The notes under the pieces: model-generated | Database searches by the model: none | Seen by the model: the letters and a program-made list of their open reading frames with translations, nothing else | Told to the model about the DNA's origin: nothing | Position numbers and translations under genes: made by a program | Shown: positions 8,346 through 15,214 of the stretch, in pieces | Position numbering within the stretch: position 1 is the first letter of the stretch | Layout of the letters: the number at the start of each line of letters is the position of its first letter | Assembly (NCBI RefSeq): GCF_030823375.1 | Contig: NZ_JAUSXB010000001.1 | Location: forward strand, 2,604,001-2,668,000 | Direction: 5' to 3' | From: Pseudarthrobacter siccitolerans | Lineage (GTDB): Bacteria; Actinomycetota; Actinomycetes; Actinomycetales; Micrococcaceae | Length of the DNA stretch: 64,000 bases

Positions 8346-9587
8346 ATGAAAAGATCAACCATGCGCGCCATGCAACATTCCAGCAAACTCCAGAACGTCC
8401 GGTACGAACTCCGCGGGCCGATCCTCCAGGCAGCGAAGAACATGGAGGCCGAGGGGCACCGGATCCTGAAGATGAACCTGGGCGATACCGCCCCGTTCGG
8501 CCTGGAAACCCCGGAATCGGTGGTGGTGGATATGATCCACCACCTGCGGGGCGCGCAGGGCTACAGCGACTCCAAGGGAATCTTTTCCGCCCGGACCGCC
8601 ATCTCGCAGTACTACCAGACCCGCGGCCTGATGCAGATCGGCGTGGAGGACATTTTCATTGGCAACGGGGTCAGCGAATTGATTTCCATGTGCCTGCAGG
8701 CCTTTATGGAAAACGGCGACGAGATCCTGGTACCGGCACCGGACTACCCGTTGTGGACGGCGGCTGTGACCCTGACCGGGGGCACGCCTGTCCATTACCT
8801 GTGCGACGAGGAGGAAAACTGGTGGCCGGACATGGCCGACGTCGAGGCAAAAATCACCAGCCGGACCAAGGGCATCGTGATCATCAACCCGAACAACCCC
8901 ACCGGCGCCGTTTACCCCCGCTACATCCTGGAACAGTTCACCGCCCTGGCCCGGAAGCACAACCTGGTCCTCTTCTCGGACGAGATCTACGAGAAGGTGC
9001 TGTACGGGGAAGCCGTGCATATCCACACGGCCGCCGTGGCTGAGGACGTCTGCTGCCTGACGTTCAGCGGCCTGTCCAAGGCCTACCGGATGCCCGGCTA
9101 CCGTGCCGGCTGGGTCGCAGTCACCGGGCCGCTGGCCGCCACCGCCGCGTACCGGGAGGGGCTGGAGCTGCTGGCGTCCCTGAGGCTGTGCCCCAACGTT
9201 CCTGCCCAGCATGCCATCCAGACATGCCTGGGCGGCTACCAGAGCATCGAGGCACTGGTGCGCCCCGGCGGCCGGCTCCGGGAACAACGGGACCTCGCGC
9301 ACAAGCTGCTGACCGCCATTCCGGGCATCACCTGCGTGCCGGCAGAGGGCGCCATGTACCTGTTCCCGCGCCTGGACCCGGAACTCTACCCGATCGCCAG
9401 CGACGAACAGTTCGTCCTGGACCTGTTGAAGGACCAGAAAATCCTGGTGTCCCACGGCTCGGCGTTCAACTGGCCCACGCCTGACCACTTCCGCTTTGTG
9501 ATCCTCCCGTCTGTCCTGGACATCGAGGAAGCCGTCCGCAGGATCGCAACGTTCCTCGCCGCCTACCGCAACCGCGAGGCAGCGTAG
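8346..9587 (+). CDS. Pyridoxal-phosphate aminotransferase, AlaA/AlaT-like
   Basis: A 413-residue fold-type I class I/II aminotransferase. It shows the N-terminal RGPILQAAKNMEAEGHRILK and LNLGD-type start, GYSDSKGIFSARTAI, VPAPDYPLWTAAV, IINPNNPTGAVY, and SDEIYEKVLYG. The PLP lysine lies in FSGLSKAYRMPGYRAGW, and the carboxylate-binding Arg is in FRFVILPS. The pattern fits alanine-producing glutamate-pyruvate aminotransferases. The gene is 24 nt after the GH13 gene and may be in the same transcript. Three close ATGs (8346, 8361, 8370) make the exact start uncertain. Confidence 0.88.
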   Translation: MKRSTMRAMQHSSKLQNVRYELRGPILQAAKNMEAEGHRILKMNLGDTAPFGLETPESVVVDMIHHLRGAQGYSDSKGIFSARTAISQYYQTRGLMQIGVEDIFIGNGVSELISMCLQAFMENGDEILVPAPDYPLWTAAVTLTGGTPVHYLCDEEENWWPDMADVEAKITSRTKGIVIINPNNPTGAVYPRYILEQFTALARKHNLVLFSDEIYEKVLYGEAVHIHTAAVAEDVCCLTFSGLSKAYRMPGYRAGWVAVTGPLAATAAYREGLELLASLRLCPNVPAQHAIQTCLGGYQSIEALVRPGGRLREQRDLAHKLLTAIPGITCVPAEGAMYLFPRLDPELYPIASDEQFVLDLLKDQKILVSHGSAFNWPTPDHFRFVILPSVLDIEEAVRRIATFLAAYRNREAA

Positions 9588-9771
9588 CCAGCGGCTGCCC
9601 AGGAAGACCTCTGCCTTGGGTGCCACGCCGCCGGCAGACCCTTGGCGGGAAACAGTTCCGGCTCAAAGAACTAACCGGCGCCTAACCATCAGGAAACCAA
9701 GGCGCAACATTGCCACTCCACACTGGTAGTGCAGGCAAGAGCCGGCACCAGCTCCAGCCAGGAGGCCCCCC

Positions 9772-10008
9772 ATGTTAAAGAGAGCAGCAGCCCATGTAAC
9801 CAGAGTCCGCGCCCTGGACCAGCTCCGCCGCGGCGACGAGATCGAAGCCCGCCTTTCCATTGGCCCTTCCTACGATGACGTAGTGATCCGCCGGGGCAGG
9901 GTCCAGGAGACGGCGCCGGGAATCGGAGTGGTGTGGATCCTGGACAGGATGACAGGCCTGCGGAAAGCAATCAATACGGACGAATGCAGCGTCTGGCGGG
10001 TTGCCTGA
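9772..10008 (+). CDS. Small hypothetical protein, 78 aa
   Basis: The ATG has an ideal AGGAGG ribosome site with a 6-nt spacer, which is the main reason to call it a gene. The product is basic at its N-terminus (LKRAAAHVTRVRALDQLRRGDE) and continues with a short beta-rich stretch (DVVIRRGRVQETAPGIGVVWILD). No transmembrane segment and no known motif is visible. It stands alone between the aminotransferase and the convergent MoaD-like gene. I do not recognise the family. The preceding 180 bp (9588-9771) hold no other gene I can support. Confidence 0.6.
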   Translation: MLKRAAAHVTRVRALDQLRRGDEIEARLSIGPSYDDVVIRRGRVQETAPGIGVVWILDRMTGLRKAINTDECSVWRVA

Positions 10009-10104
10009 ACCGGACGCGCGGCGGCGCCGGAAATGCCGGGCTGCGGCAGCGGGTGCAGTCAGTAAGGACTGCCCGCTGCAGGAGCCTGGCCTTCCGGGCC
10101 GGTA

Positions 10105-10392
10105 TCAGCCGCCCGCCACCGACTGGATGACCAGCACCTCCTGGCCGGGTGCAACCTCCGTGTCCAGGCCCTGCAACCGCCGCACCTCGTCACCATCCAC
10201 GTAGACATTCACGAAGCGCCGCAAGGCTCCCGTCTCGTCCCGAAGCCGGCGGGCAAGGACAGCGAAGTCGGCGGTGACGGAATCCAGCAGTTTTGCCACG
10301 GTCACAGGTCCGTCCGCGGGCGCAGTCAGAACGGACTGCCCGCCGGCCAGTGGCTGCAGGATGCTGGGAAGTACTACCGATATGTCAGGCAC
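10105..10392 (-). CDS. MoaD/ThiS-family sulfur-carrier-like protein
   Basis: A 95-residue beta-grasp protein ending in the diagnostic Gly-Gly (QSVAGG). Known MoaD/ThiS proteins are adenylated and thiocarboxylated at that terminus and donate sulfur. The GTG start at 10392 lies inside the last codons of the upstream Asp-box gene (overlap 10385-10392), which implies coupled translation. A longer open frame upstream is an antisense-frame artefact. No MoeB/ThiF activator, MoaE or thiazole gene is nearby, so the recipient of the sulfur, if any, is unknown. The core after PDISVVLP has the usual FVNVYVDGDEV and VLVIQSV strands. Confidence 0.8.
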   Translation of the reverse strand: MPDISVVLPSILQPLAGGQSVLTAPADGPVTVAKLLDSVTADFAVLARRLRDETGALRRFVNVYVDGDEVRRLQGLDTEVAPGQEVLVIQSVAGG

Positions 10393-11491
10393 CGGCCACC
10401 ACTGCCGCCCGGACGCACAGGACATCCGGAAGATGTGCCACCACTTCCGAGAATGTCTCCCCTTCGTCCGGGCTGGCATAGACACTGCCTCCGCGCGTGC
10501 CGAAGTACACGCCGGACGGTTCCGCCGAATCCACGGAGGCTGCGTCCCGCAGGACGCTGTTGTACTCGCCCGTGGGCAGCCCGTTGCTGAGCCTCTTCCA
10601 GCTGGCGCCGGCGTCGTCTGTGCGGTGGACGGCCAGTTCACCGTTGGGCGGGATACGCTCGCCGTCGGCTTTGAGGGGGACAACCCAGGCTGTACCTTCC
10701 CGCCGCGGATGGGTCAGCATGACGAACCCGAAGTCGGCCGGCAGGCCCTCCGCAATTGACGTCCAGCTCTCCGCGTTGTCGTCCGTGCGGTACACGCCGT
10801 GGTGGTTCTGCGCATAGAGGCGGCCGTCGACGGCGGCATCCGCAGCGATCTTGTGCACGCACTGTCCGAACTCAGGGTTCGGGTCGGGCATGAAGTAGGC
10901 GGAGATCCCCTTATTGCGGGCCTCCCAGGAGGTGCCGCCGTCGAGCGAGCGGTAAACGCCCCCTGTGCTCATGGCGACGTGCACGGTTTCGCCTTCAGGG
11001 TGGACCACGATCGAGTGGGCAGCGGCGCCGCCGTAGCCGGCACCCCAGTCGCTGCGGTGGGGATGGTCCCAGAGGCCCCTGTTCAGCTCGAAGTGTTCGC
11101 CGCCGTCGGTGGACTTCCACACCGAGATGGGCTCCGCCCCGGCCCACACCACTCCCGGCCGGGCCTCGGCGTCCGGATAAATCTGCCAGATGCGTTCCAG
11201 GGCCGCGCCCGTATCTTCGGGGAATTTGATGGCGCCCTGCTCGGGTTCGGACCAGGTGGTGCCAAGATCGTCCGAGTGAGCCACCGTGGGGCCCCAATGC
11301 TCGTTCCGGACCCCCACCATGATCCGGGTGCGGCCATCCCTGGTGTCGATTCCGATGCTCGGAATCTCACTCATCAAAAAATGGGGGCCGGTGAAGGACC
11401 ATTCCCGCCTGTCCGGGCTGGTGGCCAGCCACAGGCCCTTTTTGGTCCCGATTGCTAAGACAAAACTTCCTTGGGTTGCCATGCCCACCAT
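10385..11491 (-). CDS. Asp-box (BNR) beta-propeller protein, sialidase-like fold
   Basis: A 368-residue protein with six Asp-box repeats: HSDDLGTTW, KSTDGGEHF, RSLDGGTSW, RTDDNAESW, RTDDAGASW and SPDEGETF. This is the layout of a six-bladed beta-propeller of the exo-sialidase/WD40-YVTN-BNR group. There is no signal peptide, so it is probably cytoplasmic. The sialidase Arg triad and Tyr nucleophile are not evident, hence no sialidase activity is claimed. It overlaps the MoaD-like gene by 8 nt, and the two probably act together. The start is ATG 11491 or ATG 11482. Confidence 0.8.
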   Translation of the reverse strand: MVGMATQGSFVLAIGTKKGLWLATSPDRREWSFTGPHFLMSEIPSIGIDTRDGRTRIMVGVRNEHWGPTVAHSDDLGTTWSEPEQGAIKFPEDTGAALERIWQIYPDAEARPGVVWAGAEPISVWKSTDGGEHFELNRGLWDHPHRSDWGAGYGGAAAHSIVVHPEGETVHVAMSTGGVYRSLDGGTSWEARNKGISAYFMPDPNPEFGQCVHKIAADAAVDGRLYAQNHHGVYRTDDNAESWTSIAEGLPADFGFVMLTHPRREGTAWVVPLKADGERIPPNGELAVHRTDDAGASWKRLSNGLPTGEYNSVLRDAASVDSAEPSGVYFGTRGGSVYASPDEGETFSEVVAHLPDVLCVRAAVVAGA

Positions 11492-11548
11492 GCAACCACC
11501 CGCCCCGGGCAGGCTGCAACGGTTTTGGCTGAAAGAGGGCGGCGAGGG

Positions 11549-11749
11549 TTAGTCCACAAACTCCGACTGAGTCTCGATGAAGTCCCAGTCCGCGTCCGTA
11601 AGCACTGCCGTCGGGTTGTCCGGGTGGGGTCCACCCGCTTCAGCGATCCCCTGCAGCACCGGAAGGGGAAGTTCCCCGGCACGCAGATTCTCCCGCAACC
11701 ATTCCTTGCTCCCGAGGTCCAGGTCCAGCCACCACATAAAAATTTGCAT
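11549..11749 (-). CDS. Small acidic hypothetical protein, 66 aa
   Basis: The frame starts MQIFMWWLDLDLGSKEWL with GAGGG a few nt upstream, and ends WDFIETQSEFVD. Composition is that of a folded, acidic cytosolic protein with many Trp/Phe for its length. It is on the same strand as the Asp-box and MoaD-like genes, 57 nt upstream of the former, so it may belong to that unit. I do not recognise the family. Between its start and the next gene (11750-12025) are two GGTACCCGC direct repeats (11804-11812 and 11844-11852) but no further gene. Confidence 0.55.
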   Translation of the reverse strand: MQIFMWWLDLDLGSKEWLRENLRAGELPLPVLQGIAEAGGPHPDNPTAVLTDADWDFIETQSEFVD

Positions 11750-12025
11750 GCCCTCACGCCCTTTCTCGAATTCAACGTTAGGCGCGGGCGGTGCCGGCTA
11801 CAAGGTACCCGCGTCCTGGACAAGTACCGCTGCGGGATTTTCGGGTACCCGCAAGTAACAGGTCCAGCGGAAGCCTCCGAAAGACGAGTACACCCTACTC
11901 GCGACCAGTTGCGGGCCCGCACCTAGCCTGAAAACTCAAGCAAGCTGACCGTGCTGCTGGGGCATTCGGCGTAACCGCTGTTCCTCCTCATCATGGTCCG
12001 TTTCAAACATACTGGGGAGAGAACA

Positions 12026-12745
12026 ATGAAACGCACTTTTGCCGCCCTAGGGGTGGTGGGGCTGGGACTGATCAGCATCACGGCACCGGCCATGGCAGCG
12101 TCCGAAAAAGTCACCGTCTGCCATGACGACGGGACATCCTGGAAGCCGCTGGAATTCAGCGTCAACGGGATTGGCGGCCACGACGAGCATCCTACGGACA
12201 TCATCCCGCCCACCCCGAAGGCGCCGGACGGAATGAACTGGACGAACGCCGGAAAGCTCACCTACATTGCCAAATGCGATGATCTGCCGGCCGGTGAAAC
12301 GCCACCCGTGGTTGAGCAGCCGCCCGTGGTGACTCCACCGGTGGTGGAGCAGCCCGTGGTGAACCCGCCGGTGGTCGAGCAGCCCGTGGTGAACCCGCCG
12401 GTTGTGGTTCCGCCTGTGGAACAGACGGTGATTCAGGCACCTGTCGTTGAAACGCCCGTAGTGGAGACTCCCGTGGTCACTGCTGCCGTGATTCCACCCG
12501 TCCAGCAGCCCGCTGTGGTTCCGCCGGTGACCGTCCCGCAGGCGGCAGCCACGGTCGTCGTCCCTGAACGGACTGCTGCTGGTGCCGCGGCCACAAGCCT
12601 GGGAACCAACCAGGGGTTCAACGCCCAGACGGCCGTGGGCGGCTCCAGCAGCCCGTCCTGGCTGGCAGGTGTGGGCGCCCTGGTGGCAGCCGGCGCGGCA
12701 GTGGCTTTCCGCCGCAACCGCCGCACACTGCCCCTGGCCGACTGA
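12026..12745 (+). CDS. Secreted Pro-Val-rich surface protein with C-terminal membrane anchor
   Basis: A 239-residue protein. Residues 1-26 form a signal peptide (KRTFAALGVVGLGLISITAP, cleavage near AMA-AS). A short folded part (residues about 27-90, with Cys at CHDDG and KCDDL) is followed by roughly 85 residues of PVVEQ/PVVNP/PVVET repeats that should span the cell wall. The C-terminus has a hydrophobic helix (WLAGVGALVAAGAAVAF) and RRNRR, the form of a sortase substrate, but there is no LPXTG. NAQTAVGG lies just before the helix. ATG 12026 has GGGGAG upstream; an earlier ATG at 11993 would put 11 polar residues before the signal. The next gene is a sortase. Confidence 0.78.
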   Translation: MKRTFAALGVVGLGLISITAPAMAASEKVTVCHDDGTSWKPLEFSVNGIGGHDEHPTDIIPPTPKAPDGMNWTNAGKLTYIAKCDDLPAGETPPVVEQPPVVTPPVVEQPVVNPPVVEQPVVNPPVVVPPVEQTVIQAPVVETPVVETPVVTAAVIPPVQQPAVVPPVTVPQAAATVVVPERTAAGAAATSLGTNQGFNAQTAVGGSSSPSWLAGVGALVAAGAAVAFRRNRRTLPLAD

Positions 12746-12791
12746 TACCGGCTGCGCCGCAACCCTCGGCGCCATCAAGGGCCCCACGACA

Positions 12792-12833
12792 GGAAGGCGT
12801 CCCGCCAGTGCCCGGCGGGGCGTCTTCCTTCCT
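12792..12833 (+). terminator. Intrinsic terminator
   Basis: A 15-bp stem with two G-U pairs (12792-12806 with 12814-12828) and a T-rich tail lies between the surface-protein gene and the sortase gene, so the two are probably not a simple operon. Confidence 0.75.
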
Positions 12834-12859
12834 TTCATCCGCAACTGCTGAGGAGCAGC

Positions 12860-13615
12860 ATGTCCAAGGAACGCAGCCGGCACGCGGCTCTCAAGGACCA
12901 CAGGCGGAGACGCTGGAACCGGGGAGACCTGGCCATCCTCCTATGCGGGGTTCTGGCCTTTCTGTCCATGACCTTCGGTACACCCCTCTTCCACCAGATG
13001 GACGTGTCCGCTGGTGGAGACAGTGCGGGGATCGTGTCTCCGGCACCTGGGGCCATATCCCGCCAACCGGCACAATTGGCCGGGACGGCGGCAGATGCAA
13101 CGGGGACGGCCGGGCCAGGCCAAGTGCCGGTTCCGGCCGCTCCAGCTGCAGCACTGCCGGCCCCTGTCCTCCCGGCAGCGGCTGAACCAGTACGCATCCG
13201 CTACGGCGCCGCCGCGTTCGATGTTCCGGTCCACGCGCTGGACCTGGACGCTGCCGCGCAGGCCAGCCAAACGGTGGAGCCACCTGAAACCAAAGACGGC
13301 TACTGGCTGACGCCCTTCGGGACTCCCGGGCAGGGGTCGGCGAACACAACCTACGTGATCGGGCACAGCTGGGAAGGTGCGGACGCACCCTTCAACCATC
13401 TGAGTTCATCGGCGGCTGTGGGCGACAGGTTCGAAGTGGACACCGCAACCGGCACCATCCCCTACCGGGTGGACAGCGTGACCACCTACCTGAAGTCCAG
13501 CCTCAAGGACAGTCCCATCTGGGACATCGTGCCGAACCGGCTGGTCCTGATCAGCTGCTTCACTGAAGATCCCTGGGGGAAGAACGTGGTGGTCACGGCA
13601 TCACCCGCGCCGTGA
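12860..13615 (+). CDS. Sortase, class F/E-like
   Basis: A 251-residue membrane-anchored transpeptidase. A basic N-terminus and one helix (about residues 25-44) precede a 60-residue Ala/Pro linker and a sortase domain from about residue 110. The catalytic His169 is in YVIGHSW and Cys233 in LVLISCFTED. The Arg expected 7-10 residues after Cys is not found; the segment reads DPWGKNVVV, with Lys241 in the region. GAGGAGC precedes the ATG. The neighbouring surface protein, with its C-terminal anchor, is the obvious substrate candidate. Class assignment is by general shape (short, one N-terminal helix, YVIGH) and is tentative. Confidence 0.8.
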   Translation: MSKERSRHAALKDHRRRRWNRGDLAILLCGVLAFLSMTFGTPLFHQMDVSAGGDSAGIVSPAPGAISRQPAQLAGTAADATGTAGPGQVPVPAAPAAALPAPVLPAAAEPVRIRYGAAAFDVPVHALDLDAAAQASQTVEPPETKDGYWLTPFGTPGQGSANTTYVIGHSWEGADAPFNHLSSSAAVGDRFEVDTATGTIPYRVDSVTTYLKSSLKDSPIWDIVPNRLVLISCFTEDPWGKNVVVTASPAP

Positions 13616-13668
13616 CGGACCACAGTAAGCACCCTGTTCAAGCGCGTAGGGGAGGCCGAGAATAAGCT

Positions 13669-14187
13669 ATGACATCAGACCCATTCAGCGGTACGTCACC
13701 CCTGCTGGCAGGCATTGCACCAAAGCAGCACCCTGAGGTCCTGCAGACCGCAGCCCTCCTCGCCGCCCGGCTGGGAAGACCATTGCTCTGCGCTTACGTT
13801 GACGAGGCCAGCTACCTGGTGGAATGGGACCCCGCACGGTCCGCCCACCGGCTCTCCCTCCACCCGGACGCGGACGACGAGGACATCCGGGCCGTGGCTT
13901 CAGAGCTGCGGGCATCCATAGAAGCGGCGGTAGCCAAAGTACCGGCGGAAGCCGGGCACACGGAATGGACCTTCCGGATCCTCGCCGGCGATCCCGCCCG
14001 GGCGCTGGCACGGTTGGCGGCGGAAAATAATGCCCCGATGATCGTCGTCGGCACGTCAGAGCGGGGTTTCTCCCACCGGCTCAGCGAAGCCCTGAACGGG
14101 GCAGTTGGCACCTGGCTGGTCCACCACCAGAGCCGCCCTGTCCTGGTTGTTCCCTACCGGATGCCAGCCCACGAGGACCAGCCGTGA
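13669..14187 (+). CDS. Universal stress protein (UspA family), single domain
   Basis: A 172-residue alpha/beta protein. It has SPLLAGIAPKQHPEVLQTAALLAARL at the N-terminus, GDPARALARLAAENNAPMIVVG, and the ATP-binding region GTSERGFSHRLSEALNGAVG, then RPVLVVPY at the end. This is near the G-2x-G-9x-G(S/T) nucleotide-binding pattern of ATP-binding Usp proteins, with a slightly altered spacing. Such proteins respond to redox, starvation or copper/metal stress; the copper operon is downstream but separated by a terminator. GGGGAGG lies about 12 nt before the ATG. Confidence 0.85.
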   Translation: MTSDPFSGTSPLLAGIAPKQHPEVLQTAALLAARLGRPLLCAYVDEASYLVEWDPARSAHRLSLHPDADDEDIRAVASELRASIEAAVAKVPAEAGHTEWTFRILAGDPARALARLAAENNAPMIVVGTSERGFSHRLSEALNGAVGTWLVHHQSRPVLVVPYRMPAHEDQP

Positions 14188-14215
14188 CCTTCGGCAGCCT
14201 GTTACTGGAGCCGAA

Positions 14216-14384
14216 TTAAGAGCGGAGAAAGTAAAGCGAAAGTAGTTATTCGAGGTGCTGGCGGAGGGGAGTACCAGCCAGTAAGCTGATTCAAGCAGGC
14301 CGGTTCCGCCGAGGTGGACGCCGGGTTTGCCCAAGAGCTGCTCCGGAGTGCGTATCCCCCAATAACGCACTCCGGAGCTTTTTT
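14216..14384 (+). ncRNA. Candidate structured leader/sRNA ending in an intrinsic terminator
   Basis: Nothing codes here, but the stretch has RNA-like features. There is a GCTGG/CCAGC stem (near 14256-14279) with the loop CGGAGGGGAGTA, then a perfect 14-bp hairpin (14340-14353 with 14365-14378) and six T residues. The GGGGAGTA loop resembles the L1 motif of yybP-ykoY manganese riboswitches, but the second conserved loop was not convincingly found. The hairpin ends transcription before the csoR promoter, so either this is an sRNA or an attenuator whose gene was lost. It could also be only the terminator of the usp gene. Confidence 0.4.
14340..14384 (+). terminator. Strong intrinsic terminator
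   Basis: Perfect 14-bp GC-rich stem (GCTCCGGAGTGCGT), 11-nt loop, then TTTTTT. It insulates the upstream usp region from the copper operon. Confidence 0.9.
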
Positions 14385-14436
14385 GTGCCCCCGCTCCTAC
14401 TGCCCCAGCCTCGGCGGCTAGCTGAGACGCACGCGC

Positions 14437-14486
14437 GTATACCCCCACGGGGTACTTGACCGTATACCCCTCGGGGGTATACGGTC
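14437..14486 (+). promoter_or_regulatory. csoR promoter with two tandem CsoR operators
   Basis: Two dyads of CsoR type are seen. One is 14440-14454, TACCCC-CAC-GGGGTA. The other is 14458-14486, a perfect 13-bp dyad around TCG with core GTATACCCC. Their centres are 25 bp apart. The promoter TTGACC (14456-14461), 16 bp, TATACG (14478-14483) is embedded in the second dyad. Bound CsoR would block RNA polymerase; Cu(I) releases it. The predicted transcript start falls at the csoR ATG. Confidence 0.82.
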
Positions 14487-14491
14487 GACGC

Positions 14492-14851
14492 ATGAGTACA
14501 ACCGGAGAAGCAGTCGCGCGGATAGCGGTTGAAGCTGATGCGGGCCCTGAGGGGCCGCAGCACGGCTACACGGGAAACAAGGACGCCTACCTGCGCCGCC
14601 TCAAACGCATCGAAGGCCAGGTGCGCGGAATTGCCCGCATGGTGGATGAGGACAAGTACTGCATCGACATCCTCACGCAGGTCTCCGCCGTCACCAAGGC
14701 CCTGCACGCTGTCAGCCTGGGACTCGTGGAAGAGCACATCGGCCATTGTGTGGTGGGAGCAGCCTCGGAGCCGGACCCCGCAGTGCGGGCAGAAGCCATC
14801 GATGCCAAGGTCAAAGAAGCTGCCGATGCCATCGGCCGCCTTCTCCGCTAA
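14492..14851 (+). CDS. csoR: Copper-sensing transcriptional repressor CsoR
   Basis: A 119-residue all-helical CsoR/RcnR-family repressor. Helix 1 has the DNA-contact stretch YLRRLKRIEGQVRGIARMV. The Cu(I) ligands follow the C-H-C pattern: Cys in DKYCIDIL, His and Cys in LVEEHIGHC. The start ATG 14492 has no ribosome site and lies at the expected transcription start, so the mRNA is probably leaderless; an upstream ATG at 14456 lies inside the operator and is rejected. The operon order csoR-copZ-copA fits copper-induced efflux with autoregulation. The N-terminal 28 residues are an extension without obvious structure. Confidence 0.93.
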   Translation: MSTTGEAVARIAVEADAGPEGPQHGYTGNKDAYLRRLKRIEGQVRGIARMVDEDKYCIDILTQVSAVTKALHAVSLGLVEEHIGHCVVGAASEPDPAVRAEAIDAKVKEAADAIGRLLR

Positions 14852-14939
14852 TCGCGGACTTCCAACTTAAACGGCCGTCCGGCCGACGCCGGACAATGAC
14901 CGCCGGCCCACCATGCCGGCCAAACAACAAGGAGCAGCC

Positions 14940-15179
14940 ATGAGCACCACCTCCCCTACCACCACCACGGTGAGCGTCGCCGGAATGACGTGCGGCCATT
15001 GCGTCTCGGCCGTCAGCGAAGAACTTGAGTCCCTCGCGGGCGTAGAGGCAGTGGACGTCGAGCTCAACGCCGGCGGCGTCTCCACCGTCACCATCACCTC
15101 GAGCAACGATTTGTCACCATCGGAAATCGGCGAGGCCGTAGCGGAGGCCGGCTACCTGGTCGTCGCCAACGAAGCCTAA
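14940..15179 (+). CDS. copZ: Copper chaperone CopZ (HMA domain)
   Basis: A 79-residue heavy-metal-associated domain with the Cu(I)-binding motif GMTCGHC near residue 16 and the beta-alpha-beta pattern of the ferredoxin-like fold. CopZ shuttles Cu(I) to CopA. Its 5' ribosome site AAGGAGC sits 6 nt before the ATG. It lies 88 bp after csoR and 35 bp before copA, in one operon. Confidence 0.93.
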   Translation: MSTTSPTTTTVSVAGMTCGHCVSAVSEELESLAGVEAVDVELNAGGVSTVTITSSNDLSPSEIGEAVAEAGYLVVANEA

Positions 15180-15214
15180 GCACCTGCCCTGACACAGCAC
15201 GGATAGGGGGCCAC

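Noticed and set aside
12300..12480. Tandem DNA repeats that could be a CRISPR-like array
   Set aside because: The repetition is codon-level in a Pro-Val-rich protein, with no regular spacers.
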